Shown: positions 19,014-27,757, numbered from the stretch's first letter. The stretch is 64,000 nt of DNA from Methylobacterium sp. Leaf125 (GCF_001423085.1 NZ_LMNU01000002.1:1-64000); one strand, 5' to 3'. Notes: a model not told the origin generated them from the sequence alone. A program made the numbers and translations.

Positions 19014-21374
19014 TTACCAGCGGTAGCGCAGGGTGGCGTAGACCGTGCGGGGCAGGCCGTAATAGCAGTTCGAATAGCTGAAGCAGCCCGTGACGGTGCG
19101 CGCGTCGAGGAGGTTCTGCGCGTTGAGCTGCAGCGTGAAGCCGTTGAGCGTCGCGTCGAAGTGCTTCAGGTCGTAGGACAGCACGGCATCGACGAGGACG
19201 CTCTCCGGCACCTTGAAGGTGTTGGCCGGGTCTCCCCACGACGATCCGAGATAGCGCACGCCGCCGCCGAGGCCGAGGCCCAGCAGGGGCCCGCCGGTGA
19301 AGCGGTAATCGGCGAACAGCGAGACCGTGGTGTCGGGAATCTGGACGGGCGTGCGCCCGAGGAGCGGCACCTGTTGATTGGTGACCTGGTTGAGCGTCGC
19401 GGTGATGTCACCGGAGACACGGGCATCGATGAACGAGAAGCCCCCGATGACGTTCAGGCCCTCGGCGAGGTTCACCCGCGCCTCGAACTCCAGGCCTTGC
19501 ACGCCGACCGCGCCGGTCTGCACCACGAAGGCCCGATTGACCGGATCGGGATTCGTGGCGTTCGAGCGGCGGATGTCGAAGGCGGCGGCGGTGAGCAGGA
19601 TGTCGGTGCCGGGCGGCTGGTACTTGATGCCGGCCTCGAACTGGTCGCTGGTGATCGGGGCGGGGATGCGCCCGACCGAGCCGAAATTCGCATCGAAGAT
19701 CCGCCCCGAGGTGATCGGCTCGAAGGCCTCGCTGTAGGAGACGTAGGGCGCGAACCCGTTGTCGAAGAGGTAGAGCAGGCTCGCCCGGCCGGTGAAGGCC
19801 TCGGAGGGCACGTCCTGGTTCGTCACGACGTTCGTGGCGAGGGTCCGGGTCGGGCCGGAGCTGCTGGCCCAGTCGTAGCGGCCGCCGAGGGTGAGGACGA
19901 GGCGGTCGAACTTCACCTGGTCCTGGACGTAAATGCCCGTCTGCTCCGACCTGATCCGCGCATCCGTGGTGAAGGGCGGCGTCGGGATGGTCATGGCGTA
20001 GTTGGGCGCCAGCACGTTCAGGCTGGGGGCCGCCGGGAAGGCCGAGGACAGCGTCCGGGTCTCGAAGCTGCGGTAATCGACGCCGACGAGGGCGGTGTGC
20101 GCGAAGATGCCGGTGTCGAACTTGCCCACGAGATTGTTGTCGATGGTGTAGGCGTCGATGTCGACTCGGGTCGTGATGCGCGAGCGGTCGATGAGCGGGC
20201 CGCTGGCGAAGGGGCCGGTGGTGTCGTTGAAGGCGCCGTAGACGCTGCGGTAATCGCCCTCGGTGCGCAGGTAGCGCGCCGCCGAGTGGACGTGCAGGGC
20301 GTCGTTGATGTCGTGGTCGAAGATGTAGCCGATCGAGGCCTGGGTCCGGTCCGAGCGCTCGAAGGTGCGGTCGCCGTCGTAGAAATCCACCGGCAGGCGA
20401 CCGGTGAGTCCGCCGCCGAAGTTGCGCCGGAACAGCGTGCCCACGGCGGGGAAGCCGCCGTAGAAGCCCGAGAACGGGTCGCGCTGGTAGTTGCCGATGA
20501 CGGTGAGCGAGGTCTCGGCGGAGGGCCGCCAGGTCAGGCTCGGATTGATCAGGACGCGCTCGACCTCCGTGGTCACGGCCGGGCCGTCGCCCTTCCAGCC
20601 GAGGCCGACGACGCGGTAGGCGAACTGGTCGGCGAGGGGACCCGCCTCGGCGGCCAGGGGGCCGCCGACGTCGAAGCCGCCGCGCACCTCGTTGAAGCCG
20701 CCGCCCTGGACGAAGATCTCGCCGTGCCGGACGAATTGCGGGACCTTGGAGACGAAGTTGACGATCCCGCCCGGGCCCGACTGCCCGTAGAGCACCGAGG
20801 CGGGGCCCTTGATGACGTCGACGCGTTCCACCCGATAGGGATCGACGGACGGCGCGGCGTCGCGGCTGCCCGGCAGCGAGAGGCCGTCGAGGAACAGCGG
20901 GGCGGTGAAGCCGCGGATGAAGAACTGGTCGGTGCGGGTGGCGCCGGCGCCGCCGCGCTGCTCGGTGGTCACGCCGGGGGTGTAGCGCAGGGCCTGATTC
21001 AGGGTGAGCGCGTTCTGGTCCTCGATCTGCTGGCGCCCGATCACCGAGATCGACTGCGCGGTCTCGACGATCGGCGTGTCCGTCTTGGTGGCCACCCGGC
21101 TCTGGGTGGCGACGTAGCCGCGCAGGGGGCCGACCGCGCCGCCGGGCTGGCTGCCCGACGCGTTCCGGCCCGCGCCGGCGCCCTCCACCGAGAGGATGTC
21201 GAGGGTCACCGTCTCGCTCGCCTGGGCCTTTGCTTCGTTGATGGAGACCCCGACCGCAGCAACGCCGGACAGGAGCGTCGCCAGGAGACAGCGTTGGGCT
21301 GCCTGAGCGACGGGACGGGGACTCTCAAGCAACGCAAAACGGTTCACAGCCACAGACCATTCCCGGGAGTGCAC
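19014..21374 (-). CDS. TonB-dependent siderophore receptor
   Basis: A 786-residue outer-membrane receptor of the FhuA/FpvA class. After a signal peptide come a short extension, a TonB-box-like segment, and the plug domain with ETAQSISVIGRQQIEDQNA, FFIRGF, VERVDVIKGPASVLYG and GPGGIVNFVSK. The rest is a 22-strand barrel with alternating aromatic strands, ending in RTVYATLRYRW with the expected terminal aromatic residue. The GTG at 21374 gives the longest form; in-frame GTGs at 21353 and 21347 would still leave a signal peptide. It is the first gene of a minus-strand cluster with a PepSY-TM protein 33 bp downstream. The substrate is unknown, but the neighbours suggest a ferric siderophore. Confidence 0.92.
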   Translation of the reverse strand: MHSREWSVAVNRFALLESPRPVAQAAQRCLLATLLSGVAAVGVSINEAKAQASETVTLDILSVEGAGAGRNASGSQPGGAVGPLRGYVATQSRVATKTDTPIVETAQSISVIGRQQIEDQNALTLNQALRYTPGVTTEQRGGAGATRTDQFFIRGFTAPLFLDGLSLPGSRDAAPSVDPYRVERVDVIKGPASVLYGQSGPGGIVNFVSKVPQFVRHGEIFVQGGGFNEVRGGFDVGGPLAAEAGPLADQFAYRVVGLGWKGDGPAVTTEVERVLINPSLTWRPSAETSLTVIGNYQRDPFSGFYGGFPAVGTLFRRNFGGGLTGRLPVDFYDGDRTFERSDRTQASIGYIFDHDINDALHVHSAARYLRTEGDYRSVYGAFNDTTGPFASGPLIDRSRITTRVDIDAYTIDNNLVGKFDTGIFAHTALVGVDYRSFETRTLSSAFPAAPSLNVLAPNYAMTIPTPPFTTDARIRSEQTGIYVQDQVKFDRLVLTLGGRYDWASSSGPTRTLATNVVTNQDVPSEAFTGRASLLYLFDNGFAPYVSYSEAFEPITSGRIFDANFGSVGRIPAPITSDQFEAGIKYQPPGTDILLTAAAFDIRRSNATNPDPVNRAFVVQTGAVGVQGLEFEARVNLAEGLNVIGGFSFIDARVSGDITATLNQVTNQQVPLLGRTPVQIPDTTVSLFADYRFTGGPLLGLGLGGGVRYLGSSWGDPANTFKVPESVLVDAVLSYDLKHFDATLNGFTLQLNAQNLLDARTVTGCFSYSNCYYGLPRTVYATLRYRW

Positions 21375-21840
21375 GAATTCTGTACCGCGAATGTGAATTG
21401 ACTTACTTTCGCCAGCACCAAAACGTCTTGGCAGAATTCGTAATTCATCTGCAAGGGATATGTTTTTTACTTATTCCAGACTGAAACTGAGCGGGGGACA
21501 TCGGGCGGACGCGGCCTTTAATCCCGGCCTCTGCGAAAAAAACCGCACTGCGACCCCGAGTGCACAGCCCGCGGACGCGGCGTCGAACCAGGGACCCCGG
21601 ATTAGCCACGCTGCGGCCGCGCAGGATGGACCCGGTTTTTCCGATGAATGTCGGGGAACATCCAGAAAGTCGGCCAATCCTCTGAAAGCAATCCGATGTT
21701 TTATGTCTGCCTAAATACCATGCAGATCCGGACGGATACTTGAAAATCCCGCAAATAAATCTATGTTAAAACCGTCGCCCGCATCCCGCTGCGGGCGGTT
21801 GGGAGACCGCCCGCGCTCTTGCCGTCCAGGGAGGAGCGCC
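21375..21840. other. AT-richer divergent region between the siderophore receptor and the Crp/Fnr gene
   Basis: This 466-bp stretch is clearly less GC-rich than its surroundings and contains no convincing gene. Upstream of the receptor a perfect inverted repeat GAATT-CGT-AATTC lies at 21434-21446, next to AT-rich sequence (21459-21478). It could be an iron-regulator operator (Fur, Irr or RirA type), but it does not closely match a consensus I know. The Crp/Fnr gene has AGGGAGGAG just before its start. Confidence 0.4.
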
Positions 21841-22587
21841 ATGCCGGATCCGTCACAGTCGCGGTCTTCGCCACCCGATCCGGTCCGGCAGGCCGCGGTG
21901 CAGAACCTGCTCCTGCGGGCGATGGGGCCGGAGGATTTCGCCCGGCTCGCGCCGCACCTGGAGCCGATGGCGGGCGACTTCCGCCAGTTCCTGATCCGGC
22001 CCAACCAGCCGGTGGAGCGGCTGTACTTTCCCGAGAGCGGATTCGTCTCGATCGTCACCGAGGCCTCGGCCGGCCGGGTCGAGATCGGCCTGGTGGGGCG
22101 GGAGGGCCTCGTCGGCGCCACGCCGATCCTGCTCGACAGCGATCGGACGCCGCACCAGGCCTACGTGCAGAACGCCGGCCGCCTGCTCGCCATCGACGCC
22201 CCGGCGCTCCTGGCGGCCGTCGGGCAGAGCCCGTCCCTGCGCCATCTGCTGCTGCGCTTCGTCCAGGTCCAGATCGTCCACCTGGGCAAGACCGCCTTCG
22301 CCAACGCCACCTTCACCATGGACGTGCGCCTGGCCGCCTGGCTGCTGATGTGCCACGACCGGATCGACGGCGACGACATCGCCATCACGCACGAGTTCCT
22401 GGCCCTGATGCTCGGGGTGCAGCGCTCGGGGGCGACCCTCGCGGTCCAGATCCTCGAGGGCCAGCACCTGATCCGGGCGCGGCGCGGGCGCATCACCATC
22501 CTCGACCGCCCGGCGCTGCTCGATCTGGCGGACGGGAGCTACGGCACCGCCGAGGCCGAGTACGCCCGGCTCATCGGCGGCGCCTGA
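21841..22587 (+). CDS. Crp/Fnr family transcriptional regulator
   Basis: A 248-residue regulator. The ATG at 21841 is chosen because AGGGAGGAG stands immediately upstream; a longer frame from 21763 lacks this. The N-terminal cyclic-nucleotide-binding-like beta-roll runs from about residue 25 to 140 (LIRPNQPVERLYFPESGFVS and IGLVGREGLVG). A long dimer helix follows around LLLRFVQVQIVHLGK, and the C-terminal winged helix-turn-helix includes ITHEFLALMLGVQRSGATLA. No FNR-type cysteine cluster is present and the cAMP-contacting arginine/serine pair is not evident, so the ligand is unknown. This subtype is highly multiplied in rhizobia-like genomes. Confidence 0.88.
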   Translation: MPDPSQSRSSPPDPVRQAAVQNLLLRAMGPEDFARLAPHLEPMAGDFRQFLIRPNQPVERLYFPESGFVSIVTEASAGRVEIGLVGREGLVGATPILLDSDRTPHQAYVQNAGRLLAIDAPALLAAVGQSPSLRHLLLRFVQVQIVHLGKTAFANATFTMDVRLAAWLLMCHDRIDGDDIAITHEFLALMLGVQRSGATLAVQILEGQHLIRARRGRITILDRPALLDLADGSYGTAEAEYARLIGGA

Positions 22588-22621
22588 TCCCCGCGCGGGG
22601 CACATCCCCGACAGGAGCCCC

Positions 22622-22927
22622 TCAGGCCGCCAGGGGCAGGGCCTCCGGCGCCGGGGCGGCCGAGCGGATCGCGAGGAAGGCCTCCACGGCCGCCAGGGAG
22701 TCGAAGGCCATGAATTCCGGGCGCAGGGGGGCGGGAAGCCCCGCGAAGGTCAGGCTCCGGAACGTGTCGGGATGGGGATAGAGCTGGTAGGGCCCACCCG
22801 GATCCAGGGGCGGGAACAGGATCGCCACCTTCCGGCCGCCGAGCCGGACGAGGCGGGTGCTGCTGTAGGACAGGGTCTCGATCGTGTAGGCGGCCCGCTT
22901 CGACGCGCCCTTCGTGATGCCTCGCAT
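22622..22927 (-). CDS. Hypothetical protein, 101 aa
   Basis: A small soluble protein of unknown function. It starts Met-Arg-Gly-Ile-Thr-Lys-Gly and is basic at the N-terminus. The central part has alternating strands (TRLVRLGGRKVAILFPPLDPGG) and the end is Ala/Pro-rich. It follows a DUF6894-like gene on the same strand, with a 77-bp gap, so the two may be co-transcribed. The amino-acid usage is less Arg/Pro-biased than chance frames nearby, which supports a real gene. I do not recognise a family. Confidence 0.6.
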   Translation of the reverse strand: MRGITKGASKRAAYTIETLSYSSTRLVRLGGRKVAILFPPLDPGGPYQLYPHPDTFRSLTFAGLPAPLRPEFMAFDSLAAVEAFLAIRSAAPAPEALPLAA

Positions 22928-23004
22928 GGTGCCTTCCTCGCTTGCGTCTCGTCTTCGAACCGCGCCGGAGGCCGCCCCCGGTCCCCGCCCCCGGCCTCAG
23001 GATT

Positions 23005-23268
23005 TCACGCCGCCCTGGCCACCCGCATCAGCTCGCAGAAGGCGAGGAGCAGGACGCGCCGGCCCCCGGCGTCGTGGACGTCGACGATCCAGTCCGACCA
23101 GTCGAGTTGCGCCCCGACCCGCTCCATGGCGTGCAGGGCCACCTCCACGGCGTGGAAGCGGATCTGGGACCGGTCGGCGATGGCGATCCCCGTCGGGTCG
23201 ATGATGGCCACGTGGCCGTCGGTGCAGTGGAACCGGTAGTGGGAACGGGGATCCCGCAGGACGGTCAT
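23005..23268 (-). CDS. DUF6894-like small protein
   Basis: An 87-residue protein resembling the DUF6894 group of small cytoplasmic proteins common in Methylobacterium and Bradyrhizobium. The visible pattern is an N-terminal beta-rich segment (HYRFHCTDGHVAIIDPTGI), an aligned helix of Ala/Met/Leu (AVEVALHAMERV), then the strand-rich VDVHDAGGRRVLLLAF close to the C-terminus. The function is unknown. About 90 bp upstream lies a promoter-like sequence whose spacer contains a GAAC-N7-GAAC LexA-type box (23371-23385), so DNA-damage control is possible. Confidence 0.65.
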   Translation of the reverse strand: MTVLRDPRSHYRFHCTDGHVAIIDPTGIAIADRSQIRFHAVEVALHAMERVGAQLDWSDWIVDVHDAGGRRVLLLAFCELMRVARAA

Positions 23269-23585
23269 GTCCGGTCCTCCAATGCCCGGGACGTCCCTGT
23301 CGGGAGCGTCACCGGGGCCTGTTGTCCGGTGTTCGAGACCGGCGCGTGCGACGTCGTCCCGAGGATATAAGTTCTTCTTTTGTTCTCATCAAGTTTCCGG
23401 CCCTGCGCGTTCTGCCGCGGGCTTGAACAGCCTCGAACAGTCTTTTGCGCGGCCTTTGCGCGGCCTTGCGGCAAAGCTTGCCCGGGAACATCCGGGACCT
23501 GGGCGGTGCCGGTCGCGCACGCCTCCGGAGCTTGCGTCCTCACCCCGGATCTTGGACCCCGCGTCGTCCGCAGCCGAGACCGTTC
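23269..23585. other. Intergenic region with a putative SOS promoter
   Basis: This 317-bp stretch separates the recD2 3' end from the DUF6894-like gene, both on the minus strand. The only structured element I see is the LexA-type box and the promoter around it. Open frames across the region are shadows. Confidence 0.45.
23371..23385 (-). promoter_or_regulatory. Candidate LexA box inside a promoter spacer
   Basis: The plus-strand sequence GTTCTTCTTTTGTTC is an exact GTTC-N7-GTTC, the alphaproteobacterial LexA box. On the minus strand it lies between TTGATG (a -35-like hexamer) and TATATC (-10-like), spaced 17 bp apart, pointing at the DUF6894-like gene. LexA bound there would block the promoter. 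I estimate about one such box by chance in a window of this size and GC content, so its placement carries most of the weight. Confidence 0.5.
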
Positions 23586-25949
23586 CTAGCCGCGCTCGCG
23601 CAGCCACTGGCCGAGCTTGGTCCAGCGCCGGGTCTGGCGGCTGCCGGACACCGCCGTGCGGATCGCCCGGGGCTGGCCCACCAGCACCACGAGCTGCCGG
23701 CCCCGCGTCACCGCCGTGTAGAGGAGGTTGCGCGCCAGCATGGTGAAGTGCTGGTTCACGATCGGGATCACCACGGCCGGGTACTCGGAGCCCTGGCTCT
23801 TGTGGATGGTGGTGGCGAAGGCCGGCACCAGGGTGTCGAGCTCGCCGTACGGGTAGGCGACCTCGCGCCCGTCGAACGCCACGATCACCGCCTGGTCCTC
23901 GGCCTCGAGGCGCACCACCCGCCCGAGATCGCCGTTGAAGACGTCGCGGTCGTAGTCGTTCTGCGTCTCCATCACCCGGTCGCCGGGGGCGAAGCGCCAG
24001 CCGAAGCGCTCCACCGCGGTCTCGGGGGGCGGGTTCAGCACCTGCTGGAGGGCGTGGTTCAGGTTGCGGCTGCCCAGAACCCCGCGCAGCATCGGCGTCA
24101 GCACCTGGATGTCGCGCAGGGGGTCGAGGCCGAAGCGGGCGGGGATGCGCCGCGTCACCACCTCGATCAGCCGGTCGAGGCCGATCTCGGGATCGTCCAC
24201 CGCGATCCAGTAGAAATCCGCCGCCGCGTCCGGGGACACGCCCCCCGGCCCCGGAGATTCCGCCTCCGGCCCCGGAGGTCCGGACTCCGGCACCGGAGGT
24301 CTGGCCTCCGGCACCGGAGGTCTGGCCTCCGGCATCAGGCCGCGATTGATCCGGTGCGCGTTGACGACGATCCGGCTCGCCGCGGCCTGGCGGAAGACCT
24401 CGGTCAGGCGGGCGACCGGGACGCGCTCCGAGGCGATGAGGTCGGCCAGGACCTGGCCCGGCCCCACGGAGGGCAGCTGGTCGACGTCGCCCACGAGGAG
24501 CAGGGCCGCCCGCTCCGGCACCGCCTTCAGGAGGGCGTTCATCAGCGGCACGTCGATCATCGAGGCCTCGTCCACGACGAGGAGGTCGCAATCGAGGGGG
24601 TTCTCGGCGTCGCGGGCGAAGCCGCCCCGGGCCGGGTCGACCTCCAGCAGCCGGTGGAGGGTCCTGGCCGGGAGCCCGGTCTGCTCGGTCATGCGCTTGG
24701 CCGCCCGGCCGGTGGGGGCGGCGAGGAGCACCCGCACCCCCTTGGCGACGAGGATGCGCAGGAGCGAATCCAGCGTGCTGGTCTTGCCGACCCCCGGGCC
24801 GCCGGTGAGGACGCAGAGCCGGGCGGCGAGCATTGTGCCGATGGCGGCGGCCTGCGAGGGCGACAGGGTCTTGCCCGTGCGGCCCTCGACCCAGGGGATC
24901 GCCCGGGCGAGGTCGATGGCGGGCCAGGGCGGGGGCCCGTCGCGGCGGTCGATCAGGCGGTCGGCGATGGCGCGCTCGGCCCCGTGCAGGCCCTTGAGGA
25001 ACAGGCAGGTCTCGGACCCGGACGTCCCGACCGCGATCGTGTCCGCCACCACGTCCGCGCCGCGCAGTTCCAGGGCGATGGCGAGGCGGATCAGGTCCGG
25101 CTCGACCTCCAGCAGGCGCTGGGCCAGCGCCACCAGGCGCTCGGTGGGCAGGCCGCAATGGCCCTCGTCGGTGGCGGTCTGGAGGGCGAAGGTGACCCCG
25201 GCGCGCAGGCGCTGCGGCGCCTCCCGGGCCATGCCGAGGCGCATCGCGATGGCGTCGGCCGTGCGGAAGCCGATGCCGCGGATGTCGCGGGCGAGCCGGT
25301 AGGGATCCTGCGTCATCACCGCGATCGCGTCGCGGCCGTAGGTCCGGAAGATGCGCACGGCCCGGGCGGTGCCGACCCCGTGGGCGTGCAGGAAGATCAT
25401 GATCTCCCGCACCCGCTTCTGCTCGGCCCAGCCGCGCAGGATGCGGGCGGCGCGCTTGGGGCCGATCCCCTCCACCTCCGTCAGCCGGCCGGGCTCCGCC
25501 TCGATGACCGCGAAGGTGTCCGCGCCGAACAGGGCCACGATGCGCTGCGCCATGGCCGGGCCGATGCCCCGCATCTGACCGGAGGCGAGGTAGCGCACGA
25601 TGCCCTCGCGGCCCGTCGGCGGCGTCACCCGCAGGGTCTCGGCCCGGAACTGCAGCCCGTGCTGGCGGTCGCTGGTCCAGCGGCCCGCGGCGGCGATCCA
25701 CTCGCCCGCCGCGATCGCCGGGGCGTGCCCCACCACCGGCACGAGGTCGCGCTTGCCCGCCGCCTGGACCTTGAGCACGCAGAAGCCGGTCTCGGCGTTG
25801 TGGAAGGTGACGCGCTCGATGGTGCCCGCGAGGGTGTCGGGGGGCTCCCGAGACGCCTGAGGCCGAGACTCCTGAGGCCGAGTCCCTTCAAGCCGAGCCT
25901 CCTGGCCTGCCTGCGGTTCGAGATCTCCCGGGCGGATCATCCTGTTCAC
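23586..25949 (-). CDS. recD2: RecD2-like ATP-dependent DNA helicase
   Basis: A 787-residue superfamily-1B 5'-to-3' helicase of the RecD2 type, i.e. a RecD-like enzyme without RecBC partners nearby. After an OB-like N-terminal domain come tandem helix-hairpin-helix motifs (MRGIGPAMAQRI, VEGIGPKRAARI, IRGIGFRTADAI). The motor shows Walker A GGPGVGKTS near residue 389, Walker B VVDEASMID, GDVDQLPSVG, LTEVFRQ, and the C-terminal UvrD-like block TIHKSQGSEYPAV and LYTAVTRGR. Two low-complexity insertions arise from tandem repeats: a 15-bp unit near the N-terminus (25849-25908) and a 21-bp unit (24249-24332) inside the motor at about residues 540-567. The role in replication or repair is inferred from the family. 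Confidence 0.9.
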   Translation of the reverse strand: MNRMIRPGDLEPQAGQEARLEGTRPQESRPQASREPPDTLAGTIERVTFHNAETGFCVLKVQAAGKRDLVPVVGHAPAIAAGEWIAAAGRWTSDRQHGLQFRAETLRVTPPTGREGIVRYLASGQMRGIGPAMAQRIVALFGADTFAVIEAEPGRLTEVEGIGPKRAARILRGWAEQKRVREIMIFLHAHGVGTARAVRIFRTYGRDAIAVMTQDPYRLARDIRGIGFRTADAIAMRLGMAREAPQRLRAGVTFALQTATDEGHCGLPTERLVALAQRLLEVEPDLIRLAIALELRGADVVADTIAVGTSGSETCLFLKGLHGAERAIADRLIDRRDGPPPWPAIDLARAIPWVEGRTGKTLSPSQAAAIGTMLAARLCVLTGGPGVGKTSTLDSLLRILVAKGVRVLLAAPTGRAAKRMTEQTGLPARTLHRLLEVDPARGGFARDAENPLDCDLLVVDEASMIDVPLMNALLKAVPERAALLLVGDVDQLPSVGPGQVLADLIASERVPVARLTEVFRQAAASRIVVNAHRINRGLMPEARPPVPEARPPVPESGPPGPEAESPGPGGVSPDAAADFYWIAVDDPEIGLDRLIEVVTRRIPARFGLDPLRDIQVLTPMLRGVLGSRNLNHALQQVLNPPPETAVERFGWRFAPGDRVMETQNDYDRDVFNGDLGRVVRLEAEDQAVIVAFDGREVAYPYGELDTLVPAFATTIHKSQGSEYPAVVIPIVNQHFTMLARNLLYTAVTRGRQLVVLVGQPRAIRTAVSGSRQTRRWTKLGQWLRERG
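24249..24332. repeat. 21-bp in-frame tandem repeat inside recD2
   Basis: Four consecutive 21-bp units, the last two identical (CACCGGAGGTCTGGCCTCCGG as written on the plus strand, 21 bases from 24291 and from 24312). They encode Pro/Glu-rich heptads of the PEARPPV type between conserved helicase motifs. Confidence 0.9.
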
Positions 25950-26010
25950 GCCACCGGCCCTGCGTCACGGCGTCCTGGAGCGGGCCGCCGCGGCAGCCCG
26001 GTTTCGGGGG

Positions 26011-26688
26011 TCAGGCCGCGCGCCGGCCCGGCTTTTTGGGCGGCCAGCCCAGGGCGACGAGGCGGGCGCGGGCGTAGTCGCGGACCTCGTCCCGGGTGCC
26101 CGGCGGCATCCGGGCGAGCACCTGCTGGGTCTCGGCGTCGAGCATCAGGTCGGTGACGGCGTCGATGCTGTCCTGGTCGTCGATGCGGCGCTTCAGGTCG
26201 GCCTCGGCCTCGGTCACCGCGTCGAACGGGTCGGAGTCCGCGAAGGCGTCGTCGACGGCCTGGATCGCGGCCGGGGACCCGGCCCGGAACTCGTCCGCCT
26301 CCTCCTCGGAATAGACGAGGCCGTGCAGCTCCAGGAGCTTGAGGATCACCCGGTCCTTGGCCCGCTTCTCGGCCATGGCGTAGACGTAGCCGGCCTGCTT
26401 GCCCGAGACCCGGTAGTTCACGTTGACCAGGGCCTCGCCGATCGACCACTCGACCCGCTCGGTCCCGGCCTTGGCGCCTGCCATCCGACCAGTGACCAGG
26501 ATCACGGCCTCGTCGCGCTCGGCCCGCACCAGGGTCGGCGGGTCGAAGGCGATGCCGGCCTGGGCGGCGATCCGCTCCAGGGTCCGGTGATAGATCACCG
26601 CCGTGCCCTGCACCCGCCAGACATTGCCGCCGAAGGGTTCACCGTAGCGGACCAGGATGTCCGCGATCTGCTTGTCCGCCGTTCGCAT
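26011..26688 (-). CDS. Uncharacterised protein, phage-recombination-like
   Basis: A 225-residue cytoplasmic protein. The N-terminal part reads ADKQIADILVRYGEPFGG, then a block ending GTAVIYHRTLERIA. A central block, YVYAMAEKRAKDRVILKLL followed by YSEEEADEF, has the look of phage single-strand-annealing or ssDNA-binding accessory proteins, in which a similar AEKRAKDR helix precedes an acidic tail. The C-terminal third is acidic and helical and ends in a basic PPKKPGRRAA tail. The resemblance is from memory only, so the function is unassigned. It lies next to recD2 on the same strand with a 61-bp gap, which fits a DNA-metabolism role or a prophage remnant. Confidence 0.6.
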   Translation of the reverse strand: MRTADKQIADILVRYGEPFGGNVWRVQGTAVIYHRTLERIAAQAGIAFDPPTLVRAERDEAVILVTGRMAGAKAGTERVEWSIGEALVNVNYRVSGKQAGYVYAMAEKRAKDRVILKLLELHGLVYSEEEADEFRAGSPAAIQAVDDAFADSDPFDAVTEAEADLKRRIDDQDSIDAVTDLMLDAETQQVLARMPPGTRDEVRDYARARLVALGWPPKKPGRRAA

Positions 26689-26897
26689 CAGGCCTTCTCG
26701 TCGAGGCTGCCCAGGAGGCTGGGCGCAGGCCGTGACCCACGGCCACGTTCCTGATATGTTCCAGAAGATGTGATGTGGTCCCTGGGCCGTGTCATGACAA
26801 GTGGGCGCCCACGTGGATGCGTTGACGCCGAACTCGCCGTAGAAGAGGCGCCGGACCTCTGCTGTCCTCCGGAGCCGCAGCGCGAACAGGAGCGCCG

Positions 26898-27233
26898 ATG
26901 ACCTCGCTGATCTTCTCCGTGTCGAGCCCCGAGGGCGAGGGCACTTACCGGATGGAGGCGACGAAGACCTCGCGCGGCGTGCGTTTTACCTGCACCTGCC
27001 CCGAGGGCGTGGCGCAGGCGCATTGCGAGCACCGCATCGCCCTGCTGCTCGGGGAGGTCGGCCACCTCGTCTCGGTCGATCCGGCGGCGGTCGCGGCGCT
27101 CTCCGCCCTGACCCGGGGTTCGCCCCTGATGCACGCCGTCCACCGGCTGGCGCAGGCGGAGGCCGCCGAGGCCGAGGCCCGCGCCGACCTGGAGCGCGCC
27201 CGGGAGGTGCTCGCCACCATCTTGGGCGGCTGA
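26898..27233 (+). CDS. Small SWIM-type zinc-finger protein
   Basis: A 111-residue protein with a central CTCPEGVAQAHCEH motif, the CxCx(n)CxH pattern of SWIM zinc fingers. A preceding beta-rich stretch (TYRMEATKTSRGVRFTCTC) and a C-terminal Ala/Glu-rich coiled coil (about residues 75-108) complete it. SWIM domains bind DNA or proteins; here the finger is almost the whole protein. It is divergent from the phage-like gene and stands alone. The role is unknown. Confidence 0.7.
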   Translation: MTSLIFSVSSPEGEGTYRMEATKTSRGVRFTCTCPEGVAQAHCEHRIALLLGEVGHLVSVDPAAVAALSALTRGSPLMHAVHRLAQAEAAEAEARADLERAREVLATILGG

Positions 27234-27301
27234 GGCCGCCACCCTCTCGGGCGGCTGGGGCCGCCGGGTGGCGGGGATTCCGGAATTTCGCGCGGCGCGG
27301 C

Positions 27302-27565
27302 TCAGCCCCGGTCGGGCCGGGCCTCCCAGATCGCCGCCTCGACGAAGGGGCGCTTCAGCTGTGGGCCGGCGCCGCTGCGCAGGACGAAGTCGTTGGCGCC
27401 GGGATGGCGGCGGATGGCCTTGCCGAGGTTCAGCCGGTAGCCCGCCCCGAACACGAAGGGCGGCGCCATCGGGTTGGCCATGTAGGCGTCCACGGCCGCC
27501 GTCACCTCGGTCGCGGGAATGAGGCCCAGGTCGCACAGGGCGCGAATCGTCAGCTTCTCGGTCAT
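27302..27565 (-). CDS. Hypothetical protein, 87 aa
   Basis: A small protein starting at the ATG at 27565, with GGAGG five bases upstream in ATGGAGGAGCGCATG. The sequence TIRALCDLGLIPATEVTAAVDAY is a helical start, followed by NPMAPPFVFGAGYRLNLGKA and a C-terminal basic segment. It converges on the SWIM-finger gene with about 70 bp between them. The strong ribosome-binding site and ordinary composition support a real gene. No family is recognised. Confidence 0.65.
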   Translation of the reverse strand: MTEKLTIRALCDLGLIPATEVTAAVDAYMANPMAPPFVFGAGYRLNLGKAIRRHPGANDFVLRSGAGPQLKRPFVEAAIWEARPDRG

Positions 27566-27757
27566 GCGCTCCTCCATAGGCCCCCGGGGGGCCGGGCCGC
27601 AACGCGACCCGTCGCACGGGGCGCGGACGCGGTCTTGAGCCGCGGGAGCGCAGGGGCTACCTCTTGGGACGGGGGCCAAGCTTGCCGGAACCCCGGCTCC
27701 GCGCCGCGCGGGGCAGGGACGTTCCGAAACGCCGTCCCCTCGGCCGAAAGTGCATCC

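Noticed and set aside
23421..23440. A second LexA-like site, GAACAGCCTCGAAC
   Set aside because: The spacing is N6, not the N7 required for the alphaproteobacterial box.
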